A DNA stretch of 64,000 bases from Streptomyces gossypii (GTDB taxonomy: Bacteria > Actinomycetota > Actinomycetes > Streptomycetales > Streptomycetaceae), in NCBI RefSeq assembly GCF_025165795.1, contig NZ_JAJAGO010000018.1, positions 62,001-126,000 of the forward strand, read 5' to 3'. The notes below the pieces were generated by a model that worked only from the letters and a program-made list of their open reading frames with translations, made no database searches and was not told the DNA's origin. Shown here piece after piece: positions 9,411 through 19,927 of this stretch. Position 1 is the first letter of the stretch, and every line of letters starts with the position of its first letter. The translations under genes and the position numbers were made by a program.

Positions 9411-10382
9411 ATGAGCGACACTCCTGGCCGGTTGCTGAGGCTTCTCTCCCTCCTCCAGACCGGACGCGAGCGCACCGGCACCGAGCTGTCCCAACTGCTC
9501 GGTGTCAGCCCGCGCACCGTGCGCCGCGACATCGACCGGCTGCGGGAACTCGGCTATCCCGTCGACGCGACGATCGGCGCCCTCGGCGGCTACCGCCTCG
9601 CCGCGGGCACCGCCATGCCTCCGCTGCTGCTGGACGACGACGAGGCGGTGGCCATCGCCGTCGGACTGCACACCGCCGCGCACGGCGGTGTCACCGGCAT
9701 CGAGGAGACCTCACTGCGCGCCCTGGCCAAGCTCGAACAGGTGCTGCCCGCGCGGCTGCGCCGACGCGTCCGGGCCCTCCAGGACACGACCGTCCCGCTG
9801 TACGGGGTGCTGACCACGGGCGGACCGGCACCGGAGACCGACCCCGCCGTACTGAGCGTCCTGGCCGCCGCGTGCCGTCACGGCGAGCGGCTGCGCTGCT
9901 CGTACGCCGCACGGGACGGCGCGGTGAGCCGACGGCACACCGAGCCGCACCGCCTGGTCAGCGCGGACCAGCGGTGGTACCTCGTCGCCTACGACCTGGA
10001 CCGCGACGACTGGCGCACCTTCCGCGCCGACCGTGTCTTTGACCCGCGGCCCACCGGGGTACGGGCACAAGCCCGCACGCTCCCCGCGGAGGACGCGGCG
10101 GCCTTCGTCACGGCGTCGATCGTCGGGCCCCGCGCCCGGCACCGTGCCGTGGTCACACTCCGCACCACGCTGGAGGACGCCGCCGCCCGCCTCCCGCCGG
10201 GCACCGGCGTCCTGGAGGCGGACGGCCCTGACCGCTGCCTGCTGCGCACCGGCGGTGACGCGCTGGACTGGCTGGCGTACCGGCTGGCGCTGCTCGGGGT
10301 GCCGTTCGAGGTCCACGAGCCGCAGGCACTCGTGGACCACCTGCGCACGGTGGGCACGCGGATGCTGGACGCGGCACGCTGA
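9411..10382 (+). CDS. YafY/WYL-domain transcriptional regulator
   Basis: 323 residues from ATG 9411, preceded by GGGGAGC. The N-terminal DeoR-like winged helix is clear (LSQLLGVSPRTVRRDIDRLRELGYPVDA, residues about 20-50). The WYL sensor domain is in the middle (PHRLVSADQRWYLVAYDLDR), followed by the WCX extension. The 63-bp gap to the divergent UvrA-like gene must hold both promoters. WYL regulators often respond to DNA damage or nucleotides, which fits a UvrA-type neighbour. The gene converges on the ABC permease at 10389 with only 6 bp between the stops. Confidence 0.88.
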   Translation: MSDTPGRLLRLLSLLQTGRERTGTELSQLLGVSPRTVRRDIDRLRELGYPVDATIGALGGYRLAAGTAMPPLLLDDDEAVAIAVGLHTAAHGGVTGIEETSLRALAKLEQVLPARLRRRVRALQDTTVPLYGVLTTGGPAPETDPAVLSVLAAACRHGERLRCSYAARDGAVSRRHTEPHRLVSADQRWYLVAYDLDRDDWRTFRADRVFDPRPTGVRAQARTLPAEDAAAFVTASIVGPRARHRAVVTLRTTLEDAAARLPPGTGVLEADGPDRCLLRTGGDALDWLAYRLALLGVPFEVHEPQALVDHLRTVGTRMLDAAR

Positions 10383-10388
10383 GACTGC

Positions 10389-12928
10389 CTACGGCAGGTG
10401 CCTGAGCTTCCCGGCGGGCTTCGGCCGCTGCGCCTCCCGGTCGCGGAGGGCCGCTCGCGCCGGGAGCGTGACGGCGAGCAGGGCGAGGCCCACCGCAGCC
10501 GCGGCGAAGGAGCCGTACACGAGCGGGGGTACGTACGGGCCCTCGCCGGTCAGGCCGCGCATCATCGGGACCAGGGTGGCCGCGGCGATGGCCGTGCCCA
10601 GGACGGTGCCTGCCACCGCCACCAGCAGACCTTCCCAGCGCAGCATGTCCATCACCTGGCGCCTGGTGGCGCCGACGAGGCGGAGCATGCCGAGTTCGCG
10701 GCGGCGGTCGAGGACGGTCATCACGAGGGTGTTGACGGCGGCGACGGCGGCGAAGCCGCCCAGGACTCCGGCCATCGTGTAGTTGGCCCAGGCGTTGAGC
10801 TCGCGGTCGGTCGTCCGCTCGACCGCGTAGCCGGACGCGTCGGCGACCTTGCCCAGCGGGGCGAGGGCCTTCGCGTCTCCGCCACGTACCAGCAGCGTGG
10901 TCTCGAAGCCCGAGGTGACGTGGGCGGCGAGGGACGCGCGGTCCATGGTCACGGCGGCGAGGCCGAGCCCGCGGCCGTACACGGCGACGACTTCGGGGCT
11001 GGTCTCGGTGCCGTCCGGGAGGTACATCGGCAGCTTGTCGCCGACCTTGACCTTCGCCGAGGTGGCGAGCGTCCTGTCGATGGCGATACGGCCCTTGCCG
11101 ACACCGTCCAGGCTGCCGCTGCGCACGTCGAGATCCTGCACCTTCGCGAGCTGCGCGCCGGAGCCGGAGATGCCCTGGGTTGACGAGCCCTGCAGCCACC
11201 GGTCACCGCCCGACCCGACGGGCACCAGCACCTGCGTGTCGAGCAGGCCAACGGCCGCGTCGACGCCGGGTGCGCGGGCGGCCCGGTCGGCGGCCCCGGC
11301 GGGCAGCCCGTCGGGGTGCGTGATGACGTGATCCGCGGTGACGCCGGCGCGCAGCTGCTCCGCGGCGACGTGGCTTTCGCTCGTGTGCATGAACACGAGC
11401 GTCGAGGCGAAGGCGATGGCCAGTACGATCGGGGTGATCGCGGAGGCCAGCCGGCGGGCGTTCGTACGGGAGTTGGCGGCAGCGAGGGAGGCCTCGGCGC
11501 CGCCGGCGCGCAGCGCCAGCCCGAACAGCGCCGCGCACAGCCGCGCCACCAGCGGGCCGAGCAGCGCGACGGCGAGCATGAACAGCATGACGACGCCGAG
11601 GGCGGCGTTGGCCGCGTCATCCCCGGCCGAACGGGCGGCGAGGACGGTGAGGAACCCGCCGCCGACGACAGCACCCAGGCCCAGCACGGTACGGATCACG
11701 CCCGGCCGCAGCCGCTCCACCGACGCCTCGGTGAGCGCCTGCCCCGGCTTGGTCTTCGCAGGCCGCCGCCCGGCCGCCCAGCCGGCGGTGAGCGCGGTCA
11801 GCAGCCCCATGCCGACGGCGACGAGGAGCGGGATCCAGGAGACGTGCAGGTCCACGGGCTCGGGGATGGCCCCCCGGTCGTCCAGCTGCCCGAACCACCA
11901 GTGCGCGAGCCCGATCCCGGGCAGGCAGCCGACCAGCCCGGCGAGCGGCGCGACGAGCAGCGCCTCCGCGGCGACCGCGCGGCGGACCTGCCGCGGAGTG
12001 GCGCCGACGGCACGCAGCAGCGCGAACTCGCGGGCGCGCTGGGCGACGGACAGCGCCACCGTGCCGGACGCAGTGAAGACGGCGACCACGGCGGCGATCC
12101 CGCCGAAGGACCCGCCGAGTCCTGTGAGTGCTTCCTTGGCGTATCCGAGCCCGCGGTCCTCGACGCCGCCGCGGCTGTCACCGGTGTGCACCTTGGCGCC
12201 GGAGCCGGCGAGCGCCTTCTTCACGGCGGCGGCGAGGGCCGCGTCGTCTGCGGGGGACGCCCCGTCCTTCGCCAGTACGGCGATGGCGTCGGCCTTTCCG
12301 GGATGCCCGGCGAGCGCGGGAGACTGGGTGTCGGCGAACCAGCCTGTGGCTCCCTCAAGCACGTCGCCGGGTCCGTCCTTCGCCAGTCCGGAGACGCGGA
12401 AGCCGGCGCGGCCGGCGGCGGTTTCGAGCGCGACGGTGTCTCCGACACCGGCCTTCGCGGCCCGTGCGGCGGCGGCGTCGAGCACGACCTCGCCGGTACG
12501 GGGCGCGGCCCCGGAGGTGAGTGCGGCTCCGGTGAAGGCGTGCGATCCCCAGCCGTGACCGGTCAGCGCGCCGTCGCCCTGGCGCGCCGGGAACGTGAAG
12601 TCCGGCACCGCCGCCTCCGCGCCGGGCACACGGGCCGCCTTCTCGGCCAGCGCGGCGTCCACGGGTGCCGTGTCCGGCAGCGGGTCCGCCGACTCGGAGC
12701 GGCTGTCGCCGCTGCCCGTGACGAGGCGGGCGTACTGGTCCGCCGCCACGACGACCGGCGCCTTCGCGTACCGCTCCGCCGGCACCGACGCGCGGGCGCC
12801 CGTCTCCAGGAGGATGCCGCAGGCGGAGACGATCAGCGCCGCCATCATCAGCGCGACGAAGGTGCCCGCGAACGACGCGGGTTTGAAGCGCACGGCCGCG
12901 CGGGCGAGGCCGTTGGGGGCGAAGCTCC

Positions 12929-12932
<4 letters not shown>
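10389..12932 (-). CDS. ABC transporter permease, FtsX/MacB type
   Basis: 847-residue permease with the actinobacterial double-FtsX layout. There is an N-terminal helix, a large outer domain (residues about 45-270), three helices (about 275-400), a further block of helices, a second outer domain and three C-terminal helices. FtsX signatures are visible twice: FALLRAVGATPRQVRRAVAA and LGMLRLVGATRRQVMDMLR. Such exporters move peptides, lipids or antibiotics, or act on cell-wall hydrolases. Its start overlaps the stop of the ATPase gene by 4 bp (ATGA), so the two are translationally coupled. Confidence 0.92.
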
Positions 12933-13744
<812 letters not shown>

Positions 13745-13868
13745 GTCCGTCCTCTCGCGATCTTCTCCGAGCCGATGACTCGAAGCTACGGATCGCGGCC
13801 GTTGCGGACCATGACGGCTGCTGGCGGACCAGTGGTGGGGATAACCCCAGGCCGGACGGCGGTACGGG

Positions 13869-15374
13869 TCAGGCGTGCACGGGCGGCCGGTCCGTGGGGG
13901 CGGGTAGCGCCGGGTCGCGCCAGGCCTCGTGCATCAGGGCGACGAGCCGCTTCACGGTCCGGGGGTGTTCGGCGGCGACGTTCCGCCGCTCGCCCGGGTC
14001 GTCGCGCAGGTTGTAGAGCTCTACGTCCCAGCTGTCGTCCGGCGCGGAGCGGTCGCGGGCGGGGGCGAAGCGTACGGCCTTCCAGTCGCCCTGCCGCAGC
14101 GCCTCGCACGCCCGGCGGCCCCGGCCCCGGTCGGCGGCCTGGGCGCGCGGGGAGGTGTGCGGATCGTTGCGGTACCAGTAGAGGTACGGGTGCGGCGGCG
14201 ACCGGTCGCCGCCGATGAGTCCGGCGAGTGACAGTCCGTCGAGGCCGCCCGGCACCTTGGCACCGGCCAGTTCGGCGAGGGTGGGCAGCATGTCCGTGAG
14301 CGGCGTGCGGCGGCCGGTCTCGCTGCCGGGCGCGATCCGGGAGGGTGCCCAGGCGATCAGCGGTACGCGGATGCCGCCCTCGTACAGGTTCCGCTTGTAG
14401 CCGCGCAGTGAGCCGTTGGCGTCGAAGCGTTCGGGATCGGTGCCGCCTTCCTCGTGCGCGCCGTTGTCGCTGCTGACCAGCAGGACGGTGTCCTCGGCCA
14501 GGCCCTCGGCGCGCAGCAGGTCGACGAGGTCGCCGACGAGCGCGTCGAGATGGCTCACCTGGGCGGCGTGGCCCCGGTCGGCCTCGGGCCAGGGGTGGCC
14601 GGCGTAGTCGCCGTGGTCGACTTCGCGGCTGGGCGCGTGCGGGGTGGTGGGGGCGAGGTAGAGCAGGAAGGGCTTGTCGTCGGCTGCTTGCCGGGAGACG
14701 AAGTCCAGGGCCCGCTGCCGGAAGAGTTCCGGCGCGTAACTGCCTCGTTCATCCCCTCGGTTGGCCGGGACCGGGACCGGTCTCCCGTTGTCCCAGAGTT
14801 CGGCGGGGTAGTAGTCGTGCGCCGCGCCGTGCGAGATGTAGCCGTAGAACTCCTGGAAGCCGCGCCGGTTGGGGTGGCTCGGCTGGTCGGCTTCCTCGGG
14901 ACCGAAGCCCCACTTTCCGATGCAGGCGGTGCGGTAGCCGCGTTCGCTCAGCAGTTCGGCGAAGGTGGTGTCGTCGTCGCCGAGTCCGGGCTGGCCGCCG
15001 CGGAAGGGGTTGGTCCGTACGGTGGCGTGACCGCTGTGCAGGCCGGTGAGCATTGAGCAGCGGGAGGGCGCGCAGACCGGGGCGGGTGCGTAGGCCTGGG
15101 TGAACCGCAGTCCGCCGGCGGCTATTTCGTCCAGGCGGGGGGTGGCGATGAGCCGTTGTCCGTAGGCGCCGACCTCGCCGTGCCCGAGATCGTCGGCAAG
15201 CACGAGGACGAAGTTGGGAGTGCGGCGCGACTGTTTGCCGCGGTCGGGCTCGAGTGCGCCGGCGGTGCGGCCTTCGTCGCCGAAGGCGGTGGCTGCCGCG
15301 CCCATTCCGGCGAGGCCCACGACGGCGGACCCGCCGGCGAGCAGCCGACGGCGGCTGGTGGTGGTGACGTGCAA
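13869..15374 (-). CDS. Tat-exported arylsulfatase-family sulfatase
   Basis: 501 residues. A Tat signal is visible (SRRRLL at residues 7-12, then a hydrophobic stretch ending AAATAF). The sulfatase domain starts with the metal-binding DDLGHGEVGAYG (Asp61, Asp62). The formylglycine motif is CAPSRCSMLTG with Cys101 as the residue to be converted by the formylglycine-generating enzyme. Later motifs include GKWGFG, the lid lysine and His region, and VSSDNGAHEEGG. It should remove sulfate esters from sugars or aromatics outside the cell. It stands alone, with a perfect 7-3-7 palindrome 79 bp upstream. Confidence 0.93.
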   Translation of the reverse strand: MHVTTTSRRRLLAGGSAVVGLAGMGAAATAFGDEGRTAGALEPDRGKQSRRTPNFVLVLADDLGHGEVGAYGQRLIATPRLDEIAAGGLRFTQAYAPAPVCAPSRCSMLTGLHSGHATVRTNPFRGGQPGLGDDDTTFAELLSERGYRTACIGKWGFGPEEADQPSHPNRRGFQEFYGYISHGAAHDYYPAELWDNGRPVPVPANRGDERGSYAPELFRQRALDFVSRQAADDKPFLLYLAPTTPHAPSREVDHGDYAGHPWPEADRGHAAQVSHLDALVGDLVDLLRAEGLAEDTVLLVSSDNGAHEEGGTDPERFDANGSLRGYKRNLYEGGIRVPLIAWAPSRIAPGSETGRRTPLTDMLPTLAELAGAKVPGGLDGLSLAGLIGGDRSPPHPYLYWYRNDPHTSPRAQAADRGRGRRACEALRQGDWKAVRFAPARDRSAPDDSWDVELYNLRDDPGERRNVAAEHPRTVKRLVALMHEAWRDPALPAPTDRPPVHA

Positions 15375-15452
15375 GAGGTTGGCTCCTTCGGGGCTTTACT
15401 GCTCAGAAGGATTGTCGGCGGCGGGCCGGGGCGGGCCGGCCGGCGTCGTATC

Positions 15453-15469
15453 GATACCGCTTCGGTATC
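15453..15469. promoter_or_regulatory. Operator-like palindrome upstream of the sulfatase
   Basis: Perfect palindrome GATACCGCTTCGGTATC (7-bp arms, 3-bp centre), 79 bp before the sulfatase ATG. Size and shape fit a dimeric regulator of TetR or MerR type. No such regulator is adjacent, so the binder is unknown. Confidence 0.45.
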
Positions 15470-15518
15470 CGGTGTGCGAGTGGGGTGGCGGGAGCCTCGC
15501 GAGAGGCTGAACACGAGC

Positions 15519-15571
15519 TGAACGGCGGCTGTCCGCAGGGTGGTTGACGCCCTGCGGACAGCCGCCGTTCA
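15519..15571 (-). terminator. Strong hairpin terminator after the NCS2 permease
   Basis: Perfect 22-bp inverted repeat (15519-15540 and 15550-15571) around a 9-base loop, 42 bp beyond the permease stop. It closes the leftward purine operon and separates it from the sulfatase gene. It is the longest simple hairpin in the window. Confidence 0.85.
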
Positions 15572-15612
15572 CCGGTGGCTCAGATCCCGGCAGACTCTGG
15601 GGACACGGGTTC

Positions 15613-17160
15613 TCAGCCGGAGGCCGCCGGTGCGCCCTTCTGGTCCGGGTGCGGCAGCGGGTGCTCACCGTGCGGATGCGGTACGTGGGGCTGGGCGGGC
15701 TCTTTGCGTGAGCCGGAATCGGCGGTTGCGGTGACCTCGGTGGCGGATGCGGTGGGCTCCCCGTCGCGGCCCCCGCCGAGGTGGTTGAAGAGGAAGTTGA
15801 GCACGATCGCGGCGATACAGCCCGTGGAGATGCCCGAGTCGAGGACGATCCGCGCGCTCTCCGGGAAGGAGTGGTAGAAGCCCTCCGCCGTGATCGGGAT
15901 GATCCCGACGGCGAGCGAAACGGCAACCACCATCACGTTGTTGTCCTGGTCCAGCCGGGCCCTGACCAGCGTCTGGATGCCGCTGGCGGCAACCGACCCG
16001 AAGAGCACGACTCCGGCGCCGCCCAGTACGGGCAGCGGCACGGTCGCGATCAGCGCCGCGGCGACGGGACACAGGCCCATCAGGATCAGGATGCCGCCGC
16101 CGGTCGCCACCACGAACCGGCTGCGTACCCGCGTCATCGCGACGAGCCCGATGTTCTGTGCGAAGGCGCTGCACGTGAAGCCGTTGAAGAAGGGGCTGAC
16201 GAACGAGCCGAGGGTGTCGGCCCGCAGACCGGCGGCGATCGTCTTCTCGTCGGCGGGCCGGTCGACGATCTCGCCGAGTGCCAGCATGTCGGCGGTGGAC
16301 TCCGTCATGGAGACGATCATGACGATGCACATCGACAGGATCGCGGCGGCGGCGAACTGCGGCGCCCCGAAGTGGAAGGGTGAGGGGAATCCGACGACGT
16401 CCGCCTCCCCCAGCGCGCCGAAGTCCGTGATGCCGACCGGTATGGCGATGAGCGTGCCCACCACCAGGCCCAGCAGCACGGCGATCTGCTTCATGAAGCC
16501 GCCGGTGAAGCGGCGCAGCAGCAGGACGATGACGAGGGTCGCTCCCGCCATGGCGATGTTCTTCACGGAGCCGTGGTCGGATGCCGAAGCATCGCCGCCC
16601 TGAGCCCAGTTGAAGGCGACCGGCAGCAGCGACAGGCCGATCAGGGTGATGACGGTGCCGGTGACGACCGGCGGGAAGAACCGTACGAGTTTGCTGAAGT
16701 AGGGGGCGATGAGAAAGCCGAGTGCCCCCGCGACCATCACCGAGCCGAAGATGACGGGGAGCGCGTCCTCGGGGCCCTCCGAGTTGACGATGGCCAGCAT
16801 CGGGGCGACACCGGCGAAGGTCACGCCGTTGACGAAGGGCAGCTTGGCGCCGATCTTCCAGATGCCCAGGGTCTGCAGCAGCGTGGCGATGCCCGCCGTG
16901 AACAGGCTGGCGCCCATCAGGAAGGTCAGTTCGGTGACCGAGAGTCCCACGGCCGTGCCGACGACCAGCGGCGGGGCCACGACGCCCGCGTACATGGCCG
17001 CCACGTGCTGGAGTCCGGCGGCGACGAGCTTTCCGGCGGGCAGGGTCTGGTCGACGGGGTGTTTGGGCGGTGGTGACCCGCTGTCCGGCCGGTCTCCGGA
17101 TCGCTCCGGGGATTCCTCCGGGGTACTGCCTTGCGCGGTGAACCTGGGCGTCTCGGCCAC
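15613..17160 (-). CDS. NCS2-family purine permease (urate/xanthine symporter)
   Basis: 515 residues from GTG 17160, chosen because AGGAGG lies just upstream on the coding strand. About 12-14 helices are visible after a roughly 45-residue hydrophilic tail. The NCS2 motif region reads MIVSMTESTADMLALGEIVD, which resembles the QN/ET motif region of xanthine and urate carriers. Also typical are the N-terminal QHVAAMYAGVVAPP and FNGFTCSAFAQNIGL. The C-terminus is His/Pro-rich and probably cytoplasmic. It is the last gene of the uricase operon, so urate or xanthine uptake is likely. The upstream gap contains a 12-bp palindrome TCGATTTATCGA (17242-17253) that might mark a promoter of its own. Confidence 0.9.
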   Translation of the reverse strand: MAETPRFTAQGSTPEESPERSGDRPDSGSPPPKHPVDQTLPAGKLVAAGLQHVAAMYAGVVAPPLVVGTAVGLSVTELTFLMGASLFTAGIATLLQTLGIWKIGAKLPFVNGVTFAGVAPMLAIVNSEGPEDALPVIFGSVMVAGALGFLIAPYFSKLVRFFPPVVTGTVITLIGLSLLPVAFNWAQGGDASASDHGSVKNIAMAGATLVIVLLLRRFTGGFMKQIAVLLGLVVGTLIAIPVGITDFGALGEADVVGFPSPFHFGAPQFAAAAILSMCIVMIVSMTESTADMLALGEIVDRPADEKTIAAGLRADTLGSFVSPFFNGFTCSAFAQNIGLVAMTRVRSRFVVATGGGILILMGLCPVAAALIATVPLPVLGGAGVVLFGSVAASGIQTLVRARLDQDNNVMVVAVSLAVGIIPITAEGFYHSFPESARIVLDSGISTGCIAAIVLNFLFNHLGGGRDGEPTASATEVTATADSGSRKEPAQPHVPHPHGEHPLPHPDQKGAPAASG

Positions 17161-17327
17161 GGCGGTTCCTCCTGTCGTTTGAACGGTGTCGCCGTCGACA
17201 CGCGGTTTCAGGGAGGTGCGTTGTGCAAGGTTGCAAGGTGATCGATTTATCGACATGCCGGTATGCAGTTGTGCGGTGCCTGCCTGTCACGCCCAGGTAC
17301 TGGTGTTCTGTGTACCGATCATTCCCG

Positions 17328-17362
17328 CCCCCGGGGTGCGACGGTGTGCCGCACCCCGGGGG
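17328..17362 (-). terminator. GC-rich hairpin between amidohydrolase and permease
   Basis: Perfect 13-bp arms (CCCCCGGGGTGCG at 17328-17340, complement at 17350-17362) with a 9-base loop, 56 bp beyond the stop of the minus-strand amidohydrolase. It may end or partly attenuate transcription into the permease gene, which would then use its own promoter in 17161-17327. Confidence 0.7.
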
Positions 17363-17417
17363 CAGTGCCGGTCCGGGGCCGTCCCCCCGGGCCGGAGTCT
17401 GTGGCCGCCGCGCGGGT

Positions 17418-18803
17418 TCAGCCCGCGTCGGCGGCGATCCTGGCGAGACGCCGCGCTTCGTCGCGCGCGCTCCTGGCGATCTCGCCCTCGTCCGCCGTGG
17501 TCAGCCGCCCGCCTTCGACCACCGGTCTGCCGCTGACCAGCGAAAGGGTGACCGGGGCCGCGGCACCGAGGACCAGGGCCGCGACCGGGTCTTCGATCGT
17601 CGAGTGACCGATGCCGTCGAGCTTCCACAGCACCAGGTCGGCGAGCTTGCCCGCCTCCAGCGAGCCGATCTCCCTCGAACGGCCGAGAACCTGCGCTCCA
17701 CCGTACGTCCCCAGCCGCAGCGCCTGGCGGACGTCGAGGGCGCTCTCCTTGTGGCCGCCGAGGCGGTTGACCAGCAGCGCGTTGCGCAGTTCGGTGTGCA
17801 GCTCCCCCGACTCGTTGGAGGCGGTGCCGTCGACGCCGAGGCCGACGGGCACCCCGCCCGCCAGCATGTCGGGGACGCGGGCGATTCCGGCCGCGAGGCG
17901 GGCGTTGGAGGAGGGGCAGTGCGCCACGCCGGTGCCGGTGCGGCCGAACGCGGCGATGTCCGAGTCGTTCATGTGGACGCAGTGCGCCATCCACACGTCC
18001 TCGCCGAGCCAGCCCGTCGACTCGAAGTAGTCGGTAGGGCCCATGCCGAACAGTTCGTGGCAGAACCGCTCCTCCTCCACCGTCTCGGAGCCGTGCGTGT
18101 GCAGCCGTACCCCCTTGCGGCGGGCCAGCAGGGCGCCCTGGCTGAGCAGTTCGGTGGAGACCGAGAAGGGCGAGCAGGGCGCGACCGCGATGTGCAGCAT
18201 CGAGCCGAAGGACGCGTCGTGGTAGCGGTCCACCGCTTCCTCGGTGGCCAGCAGGGCGCCCTCGGTGGTCTCCACGGCGAAGTCCGGCGGCAGTCCGCCC
18301 TGCGACGCGCCGCGGTCCATGGAGCCGCGGGCGGCGGTGAAGCGTACGCCCATCTCGCGGGCGGCACGGACCTCCGCGCCCAGCAGATCGCCCGCGCCGC
18401 GCGGAAAGACATAGTGATGGTCGAAGGCCGTGGTGACGCCGCCGCGTGCCATCATCCCCAGGGAGCCGCGGGCAGCCGCGTAGACCATCGGCTCGTCGAT
18501 GCGCGCCCAGGTCGGATAGAGGGCGGTGAGCCACTGGAAGAGGTTGGAGTCCTGCGCGAGTCCACGGGTGAGCCACTGGTAGAAGTGATGGTGGGTGTTG
18601 ACCAGCCCCGGGGTCGCCAGGTGGCCGCTGCCGTCGACGCGCCGCGCGACCTGCTCCAGCCCCCTGGGCGCCGGCCCGGCGCCCACGGATTCGATCAGCT
18701 CACCGGCGACGACCACATGCCCGGTGGTGTATTCGGTGTCCTGGGCGTCGACGGTCGCGATCGCACAGTTCTCGATGACGGTGCGCTGCACTGGGTCTGC
18801 CAT
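17418..18803 (-). CDS. 8-oxoguanine deaminase-like amidohydrolase
   Basis: 461 residues from ATG 18803, with GAGGAACC upstream; a longer start at 18836 is less likely. It has the TrzN/AtzA/SsnA-type fold: the metal site TPGLVNTHHHFYQWLTRGL near residue 70, HTHGSETVEEE, AHCVHM, and the last metal Asp in GLGVDGTASNESG. The HHHFYQWLTR segment and the context match enzymes annotated as 8-oxoguanine deaminase, which turn 8-oxoguanine into urate and ammonia. Lying right after uricase, it would feed oxidised guanine into the urate pool. Guanine or isocytosine deaminase activity cannot be excluded. Confidence 0.85.
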   Translation of the reverse strand: MADPVQRTVIENCAIATVDAQDTEYTTGHVVVAGELIESVGAGPAPRGLEQVARRVDGSGHLATPGLVNTHHHFYQWLTRGLAQDSNLFQWLTALYPTWARIDEPMVYAAARGSLGMMARGGVTTAFDHHYVFPRGAGDLLGAEVRAAREMGVRFTAARGSMDRGASQGGLPPDFAVETTEGALLATEEAVDRYHDASFGSMLHIAVAPCSPFSVSTELLSQGALLARRKGVRLHTHGSETVEEERFCHELFGMGPTDYFESTGWLGEDVWMAHCVHMNDSDIAAFGRTGTGVAHCPSSNARLAAGIARVPDMLAGGVPVGLGVDGTASNESGELHTELRNALLVNRLGGHKESALDVRQALRLGTYGGAQVLGRSREIGSLEAGKLADLVLWKLDGIGHSTIEDPVAALVLGAAAPVTLSLVSGRPVVEGGRLTTADEGEIARSARDEARRLARIAADAG

Positions 18804-18870
18804 CGCGGTTCCTCGTTCTCTTCGGCGGATGGGCACGGCAGGGGCCCTCGGTGATTTGAGTGCCGGAGCC

Positions 18871-18901
18871 GGCGGGGACGGCTGACAGGACCGTCCCCGC
18901 C
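18871..18901 (-). terminator. Hairpin after uricase
   Basis: Perfect 11-bp arms (GGCGGGGACGG at 18871-18881, complement at 18891-18901) with a 9-base loop, 84 bp past the uricase stop and 68 bp before the deaminase start. It may act as a partial terminator inside the purine operon. Confidence 0.65.
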
Positions 18902-18984
18902 GTGCGCGCTCCGGGTGCCGAGTGATGCGGTCTTCACTGGCCGTTCATTGACGTGCCGTCAGCAGACTGCCGTCGCACGCCGGA

Positions 18985-19920
18985 TCAGGGAGCCGTCAGG
19001 TCCACGGGGATGCGCGCCTCCGCGCCGTCCCGCAGCACGGTGCCCTCGATCAGGCCGTACGGGCGGTCCGCCGCGTAGTAGACGGCGCCGTCGGCTGCTT
19101 CGTTCTTGAGCCCGAAAGGCTCCAGATCGACCCGGAAGTGGTGCTTGTTGGGCATCGAGAACCGGATCTCGTCGATCTCCGGACGGTTTTCGATCACCCG
19201 CACGCCCATCTGGTAGAGCGTCTGCTGGAGGGAGAGCGAGTACGTCTCGGCGAAGGCCCGCAGCAGATGGCCTCTGGCCTCGGCGTACGACTCGTTCCAG
19301 TCCGGCTCCGGCACACCCTCTCCCGCCCACTGGTACCGCCAGGCGGCGGCCACCTCGGTGGCGAGTATCCGGTCGTAGTCCTCGCGCAGCGTCGTGTACT
19401 TGTCCTTGAGGAAGCCCCAGAACTCCGAATCGGTGGAGTTGAGCACGGTCAGCTCCTTGAGCCCGCCCAGCACCTCCACGCTCTCGCCGTCGAAGGTGAC
19501 CTGCGCGGTGCGGATCTCCTGCCCCTCCCGCACGAAGGAGTGCCGGTGCTCACCGGCGCCGCCCCCGGACGCGGCGCCGCCGGCCGATGCCGGGATGCGC
19601 TGCCAGCTGTACTCCTCGATCCGGATGCGGGCCCTGCCGATCGGCTCCTGGCTGTTCACGAAGTGGCGGGCCAGCTCGATGCCGAACTGCTCGGGCGACT
19701 CGATCCCGTACTCCTTGGCGAAGGCGAATACGGTGTTCTTCGTCGTGTCGGTCGGCAGCACATGGGTGTTGGAGCCCGAGTAGTGGACGTCGTCCATGTC
19801 GCCGGAGAGCGCGACGGAGACGTTGAGGTCCTTGATGTGGTGGGTGTCCCCGTCGCGGATGACCTTGACGACGCGGTTCTCCGCCTTGCCGTACTGGTTC
19901 TGGCCGAGAATCGTGGGCAT
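18985..19920 (-). CDS. pucL: Urate oxidase (factor-independent urate hydroxylase)
   Basis: 311-residue uricase, full length. It oxidises urate to 5-hydroxyisourate and hydrogen peroxide without a cofactor. Typical segments are GQNQYGKAENRVVKV at the N-terminus, the catalytic Thr/Lys block VLPTDTTKNTVFAFAKEYG (residues about 54-72), HRHSFVR, LTVLNSTDSEFWGFLKDKYTTL, and MPNKHHFRVDLEPFGLKN near the C-terminus. A Gly/Ala/Ser-rich stretch after residue 110 (ASAGGAASGGGAGE) looks like a flexible loop insertion. The gene follows HIU hydrolase by 7 bp. Confidence 0.97.
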   Translation of the reverse strand: MPTILGQNQYGKAENRVVKVIRDGDTHHIKDLNVSVALSGDMDDVHYSGSNTHVLPTDTTKNTVFAFAKEYGIESPEQFGIELARHFVNSQEPIGRARIRIEEYSWQRIPASAGGAASGGGAGEHRHSFVREGQEIRTAQVTFDGESVEVLGGLKELTVLNSTDSEFWGFLKDKYTTLREDYDRILATEVAAAWRYQWAGEGVPEPDWNESYAEARGHLLRAFAETYSLSLQQTLYQMGVRVIENRPEIDEIRFSMPNKHHFRVDLEPFGLKNEAADGAVYYAADRPYGLIEGTVLRDGAEARIPVDLTAP

Positions 19921-19927
19921 GTGGGTG

